Of a DNA stretch of 64,000 nucleotides, positions 14,525 through 23,177 are shown piece after piece. The stretch lies in the NCBI GenBank assembly GCA_036504035.1, contig DASXVV010000011.1:197611-261610 (forward strand). Reading direction: 5' to 3'. The notes below the pieces were generated by a model. That model was not told where the DNA came from. It did not search any database and saw nothing but the letters and a program-made list of their open reading frames with translations. The stretch's first letter is position 1. The number at the start of each line of letters is the position of its first letter. The DNA comes from Candidatus Deferrimicrobiaceae bacterium. GTDB taxonomy: Bacteria > Desulfobacterota > Deferrimicrobia > Deferrimicrobiales > Deferrimicrobiaceae. The position numbers and the translations under genes were made by a program.

Positions 14525-15291
14525 TTCACCCGCTCCGGCAGCAGCATCTTGCCCGCCGCAAGGGAGGTGGCCGTCTTGAACACCTCCTCGGAGGGCAGCG
14601 AGAAGGTGATGGCGGTGCCGACCCCCTCGCGGCTGCGCACGGTGATCCGGCCGCCGTGGTCGCGCACGACCTGCCGCACGATGGGAAGCCCCATTCCGCT
14701 TCCGCTGCGCCGCGTCGTGAAGAACAGCCTGAAGATCTGCTTGCGGTCGGCCGCGGGGATGCCGCGCCCGTTGTCGGTCACGCGCACCCAGGGCCGGCCG
14801 CGCCGGATGCCCGTCTCGATGGCGATGCAGGGGGGCGTCTTGTCCATCGATTCCTCCGCGTTGAGGAGCACGTTCATGAGCGCCGCCTTGAGCTGCTTGT
14901 CGTCGGCGAAGAGCAACAGGGGCCCGGGATGGAGACGGACGTCCAACTGCACGCCGCGCCGCGAAAAATCGACCTCGAGGAAGCGGAGGGTGTCGGCCAC
15001 GATCCGGTTGAGGTCGACCACCACAAGCTCTTTCACCGGCGGCCGGGCGAAGCGGAGGAACTCGGTCAGCAGGTCGTTGAGCCGCTGCGTCACCTTCATG
15101 TCGGCACGCGCCAGCGCCAGCATGTCGTCGCGCCGCTCCCCGAGCGAATCGGGCAACGCCTGGACCATCTCGACCAGCAGCTGGCTGTTGATGTAGAGCG
15201 AGTTCAGCGGGTTGCGGATCTCGTGGGCAAGCCCCGAGGCGACCGCGCCGAGGTCGGCAAGACGTTTCCTGGTTCCGGTGACGGTAGGCAC
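14521..15291 (-). CDS. Soluble histidine kinase, partner of the NtrC-type regulator
   Basis: About 256 residues from a GTG at 15291. It begins almost directly with the HisKA domain (H23 in GLAHEIRNPLNSL), followed by a HATPase domain with N box near VLLNAEES, DNGRGIP and GSGMGLPIV. No sensor or membrane segment is visible, so it must be a cytoplasmic kinase that senses through partner proteins. The frame stays open upstream across the exporter gene, so the start is uncertain; GTG 15291 is taken because it lies just after the exporter stop and keeps the whole kinase core. No strong ribosome site is seen. Its TGA overlaps the regulator ATG, indicating one operon. Confidence 0.85.
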   Translation of the reverse strand: MPTVTGTRKRLADLGAVASGLAHEIRNPLNSLYINSQLLVEMVQALPDSLGERRDDMLALARADMKVTQRLNDLLTEFLRFARPPVKELVVVDLNRIVADTLRFLEVDFSRRGVQLDVRLHPGPLLLFADDKQLKAALMNVLLNAEESMDKTPPCIAIETGIRRGRPWVRVTDNGRGIPAADRKQIFRLFFTTRRSGSGMGLPIVRQVVRDHGGRITVRSREGVGTAITFSLPSEEVFKTATSLAAGKMLLPERVK

Positions 15292-15326
15292 GATGACGAT
15301 TCTACAACAGCCGGGCGGCCGGCGGG

Positions 15327-15944
15327 CTAAAGCAACCCGAGCAGCCCGAGCCCGTCCCGGAGCAGCATCAGCGCGAAGGCGGCGAGGAAGACGCCGAGCA
15401 GCCGCATCAGCCGGACGTACCCCTTCCCGTTCAGCAACCGCCGCGAACGGGCGGCGACCTGGGCGAGGACGAGCTGCGAGCAGACGAGGCAAAGGTAGAG
15501 CCCGAGGACGAACGCGAGCGCGAAGGACGGCCCCTTCGCCCACCCCTTGAGGATCATGGGCGCCCCGACCGTCACCCAGAACAGATACGGGTGGGGGCTC
15601 AGGATATTGACGAGCACCCCTTTCCGGACCGAGTGCGGCTCGTCGGCCGCGACCTCCAGGCCGGGCGGCGCGGAGCGAAAGCTCTCGTACGCCAACATGC
15701 AAAGGAGCAGCGCCCCGGCGACCGAGACGGCGCCGAGCGCGGGCTTGAAATCTCCGATGCGCGACAGGAGGAACGTCGAGGCCAGGATGATCGGGACGTC
15801 GGTCAGCGCCGGCACGATGGCGACCTTCATCCCCTCCCGCGCCCCGTGCCGGACCGATTGGGAAACGATCAGCGCAAACAGCGGCCCCGGCGAGACGCCG
15901 GCCGAAAGCCCCATGACAACCCCTGCGGAAAGGAAGACGAGCAT
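15327..15944 (-). CDS. LysE/RhtB-family exporter
   Basis: 205 residues, the usual family length, with about six hydrophobic segments. The N-terminal sequence GLSAGVSPGPLFALI is the family signature. Members export amino acids or related small molecules across the inner membrane; the substrate cannot be told from sequence. ATG 15944 is chosen as the conserved family start, although GGGAGG lies directly against it. It is divergent from the NarX-type kinase gene and precedes the small kinase by 35 bases. Confidence 0.88.
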   Translation of the reverse strand: MLVFLSAGVVMGLSAGVSPGPLFALIVSQSVRHGAREGMKVAIVPALTDVPIILASTFLLSRIGDFKPALGAVSVAGALLLCMLAYESFRSAPPGLEVAADEPHSVRKGVLVNILSPHPYLFWVTVGAPMILKGWAKGPSFALAFVLGLYLCLVCSQLVLAQVAARSRRLLNGKGYVRLMRLLGVFLAAFALMLLRDGLGLLGLL

Positions 15945-16023
15945 CCTCCCGATTCTACAACAGCCGCCGTGCGATGCCGCCGAGCCATATGTTAAAGTGG
16001 CTCGCAACATCGGGAGGGGGCGA

Positions 16024-17430
16024 TTGCGCAGCATATTTTCGATCCGCAGGAACATGGCGTTCAAGATCCTGCTCGTGACGCTCGTCTCCGTCATGGCCGC
16101 CATGTCCGTCTCCGAGCTGGTCCTCTACGAGTCCGACCGGGCCGACGCGTTCCGCCAGCTCGAGAACCGGGCCGAGGTCGCCGCCGCCCGGCTGGCCTAC
16201 AACCTGACCGATCCCGTCGCCAAGTCCGACCGCGCGCTCATCCGGACCACGATCTCCCACGAGATGAAAAGCCGCGAAGTGCTCGCGATCCTGCTCGAGG
16301 ACCCTTCCGGCCGCCGGATCGCCGGCAGCGTGCTGCACGACGCCTGCTCGATCGCGCTGCTCGATCCCGCCGCGGTCGACGAAAAGCTGCTCGCAAGCGC
16401 CCGTGTGATATCGCGGCGCCCGATCGTCCGGGACGGGAAGATCCTCGGCACAGCCGAGGTCCATTTCTCGGATGTCGCCCTGCGGGAAACGATGGGCAAG
16501 CGGGCGATCGAGGGCATCAACCACACGGTCCTGCTGTCGATCGTCTTTTCCACGGTGCTGTTCCTCAGTCTCCGGCGGATCGTCATCCGCCCGCTGAGGA
16601 CGCTCGAGACGTCGGTCGGCCGCGTCGCGCGGGGCGACTTCGACGTCGCGATCCCGGTCGGGTCCGCCGACGAAATGGGACGGCTCGGCGATTCGTTCAA
16701 CCGGATGGTCGCGCGGCTGCGCCATCTTTACGAAGCGGTGCGGGAAAGCGAGGAACGGGTCCGGCAGCATGCCGCCTGGCAGCAGCGGACGCTCGAAGAG
16801 GAACGGGCGCGGATCGCCCGCGAGATCCACGACGACCTGAGCCAGCAGCTGACCGCCCTGCGGCTCGACCTGCACTGGGTCGGCAAACGGCTGCTCCCCG
16901 GGCAGGAGCCGGTCGCCGACAAGATCCGGGCGCTGATCGAGACCGTCGACGAGACGCACGACGTCGTCGAGCGGATCATCCGGGAGCTGCGGCCCCAGAT
17001 CCTCGACGACCTCGGGCTTGTGCCGGCGGTCGAATGGCTGGCGCGCGAATTCGACGAACGATACGGCATCCCGGTCGATTTCGCGTCCCGGCCCGAAACC
17101 GTCTCCCCGACACCGGAACAGGCCACGGCGCTCTTCCGCATCGCCCAGGAGGCGCTGACGAACGTGGCGCGGCATGCCGACGCGGGTCGGGTCCGGATCC
17201 GGATCCGCGAGAAGCTGGGCGTCCTGTCGCTCGCGATATGCGACGACGGGAAGGGCTACGATCCCGCCCGTCGCTCCAGGGAAGGATCGCACGGTTTGAT
17301 CGGCATCGGGGAGCGGGTGCGGCTGGTCGGCGGACGGCTCAGGATCCGGAGCAGGCCCGGCGCCGGCACGGAGCTGACGGTCCTCGTCCCGACGTCCGCG
17401 GCCAGGCCGCCCGAAGGAGCATCGGCATGA
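16024..17430 (+). CDS. Membrane histidine kinase, NarX/DegS-like (HAMP-HisKA_3)
   Basis: 468 residues. Transmembrane segments at about 12-33 and 167-184 flank a 130-residue periplasmic sensor. A HAMP domain (about 186-238) and coiled coil follow. The HisKA_3 dimerisation region carries H269 in AREIHDDLSQQLTALR and a HATPase domain ends the protein (DDGKGYD, HGLIGIGERV). The kinase class pairs with NarL-type regulators, one of which overlaps its stop codon. TTG 16024 is preferred over ATG 16054 because GGGAGGGGG lies at correct spacing. The ligand is unknown; the periplasmic domain is not recognised. Confidence 0.92.
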   Translation: MRSIFSIRRNMAFKILLVTLVSVMAAMSVSELVLYESDRADAFRQLENRAEVAAARLAYNLTDPVAKSDRALIRTTISHEMKSREVLAILLEDPSGRRIAGSVLHDACSIALLDPAAVDEKLLASARVISRRPIVRDGKILGTAEVHFSDVALRETMGKRAIEGINHTVLLSIVFSTVLFLSLRRIVIRPLRTLETSVGRVARGDFDVAIPVGSADEMGRLGDSFNRMVARLRHLYEAVRESEERVRQHAAWQQRTLEEERARIAREIHDDLSQQLTALRLDLHWVGKRLLPGQEPVADKIRALIETVDETHDVVERIIRELRPQILDDLGLVPAVEWLAREFDERYGIPVDFASRPETVSPTPEQATALFRIAQEALTNVARHADAGRVRIRIREKLGVLSLAICDDGKGYDPARRSREGSHGLIGIGERVRLVGGRLRIRSRPGAGTELTVLVPTSAARPPEGASA

Positions 17431-18053
17431 TCCGTCTCATGATCGTCGACGACCATCCCATCGTCCGCAAGGGGCTCCGGCAGGCGCTCCTCGAGACCGG
17501 CGACCTCGATGTCGTCGGCGAAGGGGGCAACGAGGACGAGCTGCGGGCGCTCCTCGAGAACACCCTCTGCGATGTCCTGCTCCTCGACATCGCGCTCCCG
17601 GGCCGGAACGGCCTCGAAGTCCTCGCCTGGCTTCGGGAAACGCATCCCCGGATTGCGGTGATCATCCTCAGCACGCACAAAGAGCCGCTGTATGCCGTGC
17701 GCGCCCTCAAGGGAGGCGCCCATGGCTATGTGACCAAGCTCGCGCCGCCCGAGGAGCTGGTCGCGGCGATCCGGCTTGCGGCGGCGGGGCGCAAGTACAT
17801 GGGGCCAGACCTTGCCGAGCAGGTGGCGGGTCTCCTTTCCGGCAACCTCGACGCACTGCCCCACGAATCGCTCTCGAGCCGGGAGCTCGAGGTGCTGAAG
17901 ATGATCAGCCGGGGCTGCAAGCCGCAGGAGATCGCCGACGCCCTGGCCCTCAGCGTGAAAACGATCGGCACCTACCGCGACCGGCTGCTCCGGAAGATGA
18001 ACATGGCCAGCAATGCCGACCTGGTCCGCTACGCCGCCGAGCATGACCTGTAG
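17427..18053 (+). CDS. NarL/FixJ-family response regulator
   Basis: 208 residues. Receiver domain with phospho-acceptor D54 in LLLDIALPG, switch Ser in ILSTH and Lys in YVTKLAPP. A LuxR-type helix-turn-helix at about 142-205 contains [15 protein letters not shown] and [15 protein letters not shown]. The ATG overlaps the kinase TGA (ATGA) and has GAAGGAGC upstream, so the two are cotranslated and form a cognate pair. The target genes are probably nearby, possibly the chemoreceptor, but no site is proven. Confidence 0.95.
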   Translation: MIRLMIVDDHPIVRKGLRQALLETGDLDVVGEGGNEDELRALLENTLCDVLLLDIALPGRNGLEVLAWLRETHPRIAVIILSTHKEPLYAVRALKGGAHGYVTKLAPPEELVAAIRLAAAGRKYMGPDLAEQVAGLLSGNLDALPHESLSSRELEVLKMISRGCKPQEIADALALSVKTIGTYRDRLLRKMNMASNADLVRYAAEHDL

Positions 18054-18062
18054 ACGCCCCGC

Positions 18063-18079
18063 GTAGGGAATCTCCCTAC
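18063..18079 (+). terminator. Short hairpin after the NarL-type regulator
   Basis: gtaggga-atc-tccctac forms a perfect 7-bp stem ten bases after the stop codon. No T run follows, so termination is not assured; it could also be an operator. Confidence 0.35.
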
Positions 18080-18187
18080 CTGCATTTCAGCGATCCCCCT
18101 CTATTCCCGGGCCTCAAGACTTCCGAAAAGGTCTACGTGGCCGGCGAGACCGCCGGCGCGACACCTCCGACCGAAGGAAGGCCGCAT

Positions 18188-19786
18188 ATGCTGAAGAATT
18201 ATTCCCTCTCGACCCGGATCATGGCGCTTGGGCTTGCCGTCACCCTCTGCTTCCTGCTGCTGCTGGGCTGGATGTACCCCAAGATCAAGGCGAACATGAT
18301 GGAAGCCAAGGCGACCAAGACGCGCGACCTCGTCCAGTCCGCCTCCGGGACGGTCGACTTCTACGTGAAGCAGGCCGCATCGAAGGCGCTGCCCGAGCCT
18401 CTCGCGAAGTCCATGGCGCTCGAATCGCTGCGGAACATGAAGTACGGCCCGACCGGGAAAGATTACTTCTGGGTCAACGACCTGAACACCGTCATGCTCA
18501 TGCACCCCTATTCCAAGGACATGGTCGGCAAGAGCCAAACCGAAAACCGGGACGTGAACGGCAAGTACCTGTTCCGGGAGATGGTCGAGGTCGCCCGCAA
18601 ATCGGGCGAGGGGATGGTCGAATACTCCTGGAAAAAACCGAACGAGGAGACGGCGAGCCCCAAGGTCTCGTATGTCAAGCTGGTTCCGGAATGGGGATGG
18701 GTGGTCGGCTCCGGCATCTACGTCGACGACGTCATGCGGGAAGTGCATCGCCTCTTCGGCATCCTCTACGGCGTGGCCGCCGCGATCCTCGCGGGCAGCC
18801 TGCTCCTGTCCTGGTGGATGTCGCGCACGATTTCCCTCCCGATCACCCGGGTGATCCAGACCCTCGACGAGTCGACGGCGCAGATCTCCACCGCCTCCGA
18901 GGAAGTCGCCGTCGGCTCCCAGTCGCTCGCCGAAGGCGCTTCCGAGCAGGCGGCCTCGCTCGAGGAGACCGCGGCGGCGATGGAGGAAATTTCCTCGATG
19001 ACGCGCCAGAACAGCGACAACTCGGGGATGGCCAGGAGCCTCTCCGAAAACACGGGCCGTTCGGTCGCCAAGGCGAACGCGTCGATGGAACAGCTCGTCG
19101 TCCGGATGAAGGACATCTCGTCGATGGGCGAGGAGATCGGCAAGATCATCAAGACGATCGACGAGATCGCCTTCCAGACCAACCTTTTGGCGCTTAACGC
19201 AGCGGTGGAGGCGGCGAGGGCCGGCGAGGCGGGGGCGGGATTCGCAGTCGTCGCCGACGAGGTGCGCAACCTGGCGCAGCGCGCGGCGGGCGCGGCAAAG
19301 AATACCGCCGGCCTGATCGAGCAGACGATCGGCAAGATCAAGGACGGCACGGTGCTGGTCCAGAAGACCGAGGCCGACTTCACCGAGGTTACCGCCTCCG
19401 TGAAGAAGGTGACCGAGCTCTCGGCCGAGGTCGCAGCGGCCTCGACGGAGCAGGCGCGCGGCGTCTCGGAGGTCAGCAGCGCGGTCTCGCAGATGGACAA
19501 GGTGACGCAGCAGAACGCGGCGAGCGCCGAGGAGATCGCAGCCTCCTCCGAGGAGATGAACAGCCAGGCGATCAACCTGCAGGAGATCGTGCATACGCTC
19601 GAACTCATGATGAAGGGGGAACGCAACCACCCGGCTGTTTTCGTGGCCAAGGAGGGGAAGCGGGGGACGCGCGGCCGCACCTTCCCGCCCGCCGGTCTCC
19701 GGGACGGCGGACGCCCCGGATTCCGGCAGTCCGTTTCCCCGGCCGAAGCGCTCCCGCTGGGCGAAGCGGCGATGAGCGCGTTCTGA
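18188..19786 (+). CDS. Methyl-accepting chemotaxis protein with a Cache-type sensor
   Basis: 532 residues. Transmembrane segment at about 10-29, a periplasmic single Cache (sCache_2-like) domain at about 35-190 with GKDYFWVND and [13 protein letters not shown], a second membrane segment at about 197-220, then the cytoplasmic signalling domain. No HAMP domain is evident between membrane and coiled coil. The hairpin tip reads [20 protein letters not shown] and binds CheA/CheW. The C-terminal 60 residues are low complexity and no NWETF-like tether is seen. ATG 18188 has GAAGGAAGG six bases upstream. sCache_2 domains often bind small organic acids, but the ligand here is unknown. Confidence 0.94.
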   Translation: MLKNYSLSTRIMALGLAVTLCFLLLLGWMYPKIKANMMEAKATKTRDLVQSASGTVDFYVKQAASKALPEPLAKSMALESLRNMKYGPTGKDYFWVNDLNTVMLMHPYSKDMVGKSQTENRDVNGKYLFREMVEVARKSGEGMVEYSWKKPNEETASPKVSYVKLVPEWGWVVGSGIYVDDVMREVHRLFGILYGVAAAILAGSLLLSWWMSRTISLPITRVIQTLDESTAQISTASEEVAVGSQSLAEGASEQAASLEETAAAMEEISSMTRQNSDNSGMARSLSENTGRSVAKANASMEQLVVRMKDISSMGEEIGKIIKTIDEIAFQTNLLALNAAVEAARAGEAGAGFAVVADEVRNLAQRAAGAAKNTAGLIEQTIGKIKDGTVLVQKTEADFTEVTASVKKVTELSAEVAAASTEQARGVSEVSSAVSQMDKVTQQNAASAEEIAASSEEMNSQAINLQEIVHTLELMMKGERNHPAVFVAKEGKRGTRGRTFPPAGLRDGGRPGFRQSVSPAEALPLGEAAMSAF

Positions 19787-19808
19787 AAAAGGGGCAAAGG
19801 AGACGCCG

Positions 19809-20183
19809 ATGATCCGAATCCTCCTGGTCGAAGACCAGCCGCTGGTCCGGGAGATCGTCCGGGAAATCCTGCGCGATGCGCCCGAGATGCGCGTGACCGG
19901 CGAGGCGGGCGACGGCGACGAGATGGCGGTTATTTTGGCCGCGGGCGAATTCGACCTGATGCTGCTCGACATCTCGCTTCCCGGGAAGAGCGGCTTCGAC
20001 CTGCTGAAATCGGTTCGGGTGCAGTATCCCGGGATGGCGGTGCTGATGCTCAGCACGCACTCGGAGCCTGACTATATCGCCCGGGCGATCGACCTGGGCG
20101 CCGCTGGATATGTCCAGAAGCGACACGCCGCCGAGCGGCTGGTCGACGCGATCCGGGGCATCCGGCTCAAGGCGGCCGGCTGA
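19809..20183 (+). CDS. Single-domain response regulator
   Basis: 124 residues. A complete receiver with E8/D9, phospho-acceptor D54 in LMLLDISLPG, Ser in LMLSTHSEP and Lys in YVQKRH. It resembles the receiver of NarL-type regulators but has no DNA-binding domain. It could act as a phosphate relay or protein-binding switch for the chemoreceptor upstream or the c-di-GMP protein downstream. Its TGA shares one base with the next ATG, so they are translationally coupled. Confidence 0.9.
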   Translation: MIRILLVEDQPLVREIVREILRDAPEMRVTGEAGDGDEMAVILAAGEFDLMLLDISLPGKSGFDLLKSVRVQYPGMAVLMLSTHSEPDYIARAIDLGAAGYVQKRHAAERLVDAIRGIRLKAAG

Positions 20184-22312
20184 TGCTTCCCGAAAGGATC
20201 CTCATCATCGACGACGAGCCCATGATCCGGACCGTCTTCCGGGGACTCTTGTCCTCGGAAGGCTACGCCTTCCTCGAGGCCGGCGACGGGCAGGAAGGGA
20301 TCGACACGTTCCGGCGTGAACGGCCGGACCTGGTCATCACCGACCTCAGGATGCCCGGCGTGGACGGGCTCGGGGTCATCGCGGCGATCACGGCGGAAAG
20401 CCCTGCGACGCCGGTTATCGTGGTGTCCGGGATCGGCACCGTGCACGAAGCGATCGGAGCGATCCGCCTGGGCGCCTGGGACTACGTGACCAAGCCGGTG
20501 ATGGAGGCTGCGGAGCTTCTCCATACGATCCGGAGAACCTTCGAGCGCGCCCGGCTCATGGCCGAAAACAGGAACTACAGGGAAGGGCTCGAGCACGAAA
20601 TTCGCCGGAGGACGACGGAACTGCGCGACAGCGAGGAGCGGTTCCGCGCGCTGTTCGAGAACGCCAACGACGCGATCCTCCTCCTCGGGATCAACGGCCG
20701 GATCCTGAGCTGCAACCGAAAGGCGCTCGAGCTGTTTGCGCGCGGCGGGGACGAGATCGCCCGCCGCACACTCCTGGATTTTTCTCCCGCCGAGCAACCC
20801 GACGGCGCCTCATCAGCAAGCCTGTACTGGCAGCACGTCTCGCACGCCTTGGAGGGAGAGCCGCAGTTTTTCGAATGGCAGCACGTCCGGCCCGACGGGG
20901 AGACGTTCGACGCCGAGATCAGCCTGAATCAGGTCGTGATCCAGGAAACAACATTCATGCAGGCACTTATCCGCGACAATTCGGCGCACAAGCGGTACGA
21001 GGAGCAGCTGAAGCGCCAGGCAAGCCACGACGATCTGACGGGGCTCCCCAATCGGCGGCTCCTTCACGAGATGCTGAACGGACTCATCCCGGAAGCGGCC
21101 TCGGGGAATCGCCAGCTTTCCGCCCTCCTGCTCGACCTCGACAACTTCAAATACATCAACGACACACTGGGACACCCGCAGGGAGACGAGCTGCTGCGCC
21201 AGGTCGCAAATCGCCTGCTCGAAACGGCGACGGACGTCGAGATGGTGGGCCGCTTCATGGGCGACGAGTTCGTGCTGCTCATGTCGCCTCGCGAGCCCCG
21301 GGAAGCGGAGGGGCTTGCGAGGGGAATTCTGGAGGCATTCCGAACTCCGTTCCTCTTGGGCCAGACCGAGCTGTTCATGACTCCGAGCATCGGCATCGCC
21401 TCGTACCCCGGCGCCGGGGAGACGGCCGAGCTGCTCCTCCGCAACGGCGAGGCGGCCATGTACGAGGCGCGCAAGCAGGGCGCGGGCCGCTTCCAGGTCT
21501 ACTCGCCCGAGATCAACGCCCAGGCCGACGCTCGCCTGAAAATGGGTAACCGCCTGCACAAGGCGCTCGACCGGGGCGAGTTCGCGCTGCATTACCAGCC
21601 GCAGTTCGACCTGTCGACGATGGCGATCACGGGAATGGAGGCGCTGCTGCGGTGGACGCCCGAAGGCGGGGCGATGGTCTCCCCCGCCGTGTTCATCCCC
21701 GTGCTGGAGGAGGCCGGGCTGATCGTGCCGGTCGGCGAGTGGGTGTTGTCGGAAGCTTGCCGGCAGTTGCGAGCCTGGCTCGACGCGGGGATCCCCCCGC
21801 TCAAGCTGTCGGTCAACGTATCGGCCTGGCAGTTCCACAGCGGGCGGCTCGTCGACACGGTCCGGACCGTCCTGGCGGAGACCCGGATCGACCCCGCGCT
21901 GGTCTGCCTGGAGCTGACCGAGAGCATCGTCATGCATGACGTCGAGGAGACGATCCGGCAACTGCACGCCCTGCGGGATCTCGGCGTCAGCCTCTCGATC
22001 GACGACTTCGGCACGGGTTATTCGTCGCTAAGCTACCTGCGGCGGATGCCGATCCACGAGCTCAAGATCGACCGCTCGTTCGTCATGAACCTGCCCCAGG
22101 ACGCCAACTGCGCCGCGATCGTCAACACGATCCTGGGAATGGCCGACGGGCTCAACCTGTCGGTCGTGGCGGAGGGGGTCGAGACCGAGGAACAACTGCG
22201 GTTCCTGGCCGGCCTCAAATGCGAAACCGGCCAGGGTTACCTGTACAGCAAGCCGCTGCCGCCCGCGGCGTTGGAACGGTTCGTCCGGGAAACGGCCGCG
22301 CTGGCTAGCTGA
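20183..22312 (+). CDS. REC-PAS-GGDEF-EAL cyclic-di-GMP signalling protein
   Basis: 709 residues. Receiver domain 1-120 (D54 in VITDLRMPG), coiled coil, PAS domain about 150-270, GGDEF domain about 280-440 and EAL domain about 450-705. The cyclase signature reads RFMGDEF (357-363): the first Gly of GGDEF is Met, so cyclase activity is doubtful. The EAL domain keeps EALLRW, the ELTES segment, DDFGTGYSSLSYL and AEGVETEEQ, so it should hydrolyse c-di-GMP, possibly with the GGDEF part as a GTP-binding regulator. It is coupled to the upstream single receiver and sits near a chemoreceptor, suggesting control of motility or attachment. Confidence 0.94.
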   Translation: MLPERILIIDDEPMIRTVFRGLLSSEGYAFLEAGDGQEGIDTFRRERPDLVITDLRMPGVDGLGVIAAITAESPATPVIVVSGIGTVHEAIGAIRLGAWDYVTKPVMEAAELLHTIRRTFERARLMAENRNYREGLEHEIRRRTTELRDSEERFRALFENANDAILLLGINGRILSCNRKALELFARGGDEIARRTLLDFSPAEQPDGASSASLYWQHVSHALEGEPQFFEWQHVRPDGETFDAEISLNQVVIQETTFMQALIRDNSAHKRYEEQLKRQASHDDLTGLPNRRLLHEMLNGLIPEAASGNRQLSALLLDLDNFKYINDTLGHPQGDELLRQVANRLLETATDVEMVGRFMGDEFVLLMSPREPREAEGLARGILEAFRTPFLLGQTELFMTPSIGIASYPGAGETAELLLRNGEAAMYEARKQGAGRFQVYSPEINAQADARLKMGNRLHKALDRGEFALHYQPQFDLSTMAITGMEALLRWTPEGGAMVSPAVFIPVLEEAGLIVPVGEWVLSEACRQLRAWLDAGIPPLKLSVNVSAWQFHSGRLVDTVRTVLAETRIDPALVCLELTESIVMHDVEETIRQLHALRDLGVSLSIDDFGTGYSSLSYLRRMPIHELKIDRSFVMNLPQDANCAAIVNTILGMADGLNLSVVAEGVETEEQLRFLAGLKCETGQGYLYSKPLPPAALERFVRETAALAS

Positions 22313-22340
22313 CGGACAAAGCAATGCGGGTATGCGAACG

Positions 22341-22967
22341 CTACTGGTAAGTAATCGTCAGCAGCGGGGCCTTGTCGGCGGCGCCATCGGCGAGCTCGAC
22401 GATGCCGTTGGGGTTCGCGACGAAGTCGTAAAGGAATCGGAACTGGACGTGGGATACCCCTTGGACGAGCGCATCCTGGACCAGCGGCGTCACGTCAATC
22501 CGGACGAAGTTCCCCACGTCGGTCGACTGGAGGAATGTCAGCGAGCGAAATGAGGTGGGCGTCAGCGTCGCCGAGTTGTAGTCGTTGAGGACCGGTCCCG
22601 TCGTGCTCGAATAGGCGACCAGGTCGAGCAGCGTCGGGATCGCGGCCGCCACATTGATGCTGTTGACGAAGACCGTAAGGTCGGCCGAGGCAACCCGCGC
22701 GTCGACTGGGATGACCGAGCCGCCGTTGGTGCCGTTGAGCGGAAAATCGAGGAACGCCCGATACTCGGTCCCCGGGGAAACCCCGAAGAGAACGTTCCGG
22801 TTGGCCGCCGCCGCCGTGATGATCCCCGTCGAGGTGATATCGCCGTCGTTGCGTTGGTCGCTCAGGACCTGGCCCGTGATCAACGCGGGGCCGCCCCCTC
22901 CGCCACCGCAGCCGACCAAGAGCCCGATTGCCAGCACCATCATCATTACGATCATTTTGCGAACCAT
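22341..22967 (-). CDS. Putative lipoprotein with a beta-rich domain, function unknown
   Basis: 208 residues. A lipoprotein signal peptide ends in LLVGC with the cysteine at about residue 20, followed by a six-Gly linker. The mature part is beta rich; segments such as VRIDVTPLVQDALVQG and SHVQFRF resemble DNRLRE-type (carbohydrate-binding-like) sandwich domains. ATG 22967 is chosen because it begins the signal peptide and has a G-rich site upstream. It converges with the EAL gene and diverges from the PBP gene, so it is a single-gene unit. Function is not recognised. Confidence 0.75.
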   Translation of the reverse strand: MVRKMIVMMMVLAIGLLVGCGGGGGGPALITGQVLSDQRNDGDITSTGIITAAAANRNVLFGVSPGTEYRAFLDFPLNGTNGGSVIPVDARVASADLTVFVNSINVAAAIPTLLDLVAYSSTTGPVLNDYNSATLTPTSFRSLTFLQSTDVGNFVRIDVTPLVQDALVQGVSHVQFRFLYDFVANPNGIVELADGAADKAPLLTITYQ

Positions 22968-23121
22968 CTCGTCCCCCCGCCTTTCCGTTCTTGGCCGGAT
23001 TCGCCGCAAAGACTGACGACCCTGCCCGGTATCCTATTCAACACGAATCCCGACGGGATGTTTCATGAAAATGGATGCGGCGTCGGGCCCGGACGACTCA
23101 TTCCCCTTCCGCGATCGGCAG

Positions 23122-23130
23122 TGCTATAAT
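23122..23130 (+). promoter_or_regulatory. Extended -10 promoter for the PBP1A gene
   Basis: TGCTATAAT is a perfect extended -10 element 48 bases before the GTG start. No -35 match is obvious, as is common with extended -10 promoters. Confidence 0.6.
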
Positions 23131-23177
23131 TTTCTGTTATTCCGTCCATCACTTCCGTAATCGAAAAGGGCCTGCCG

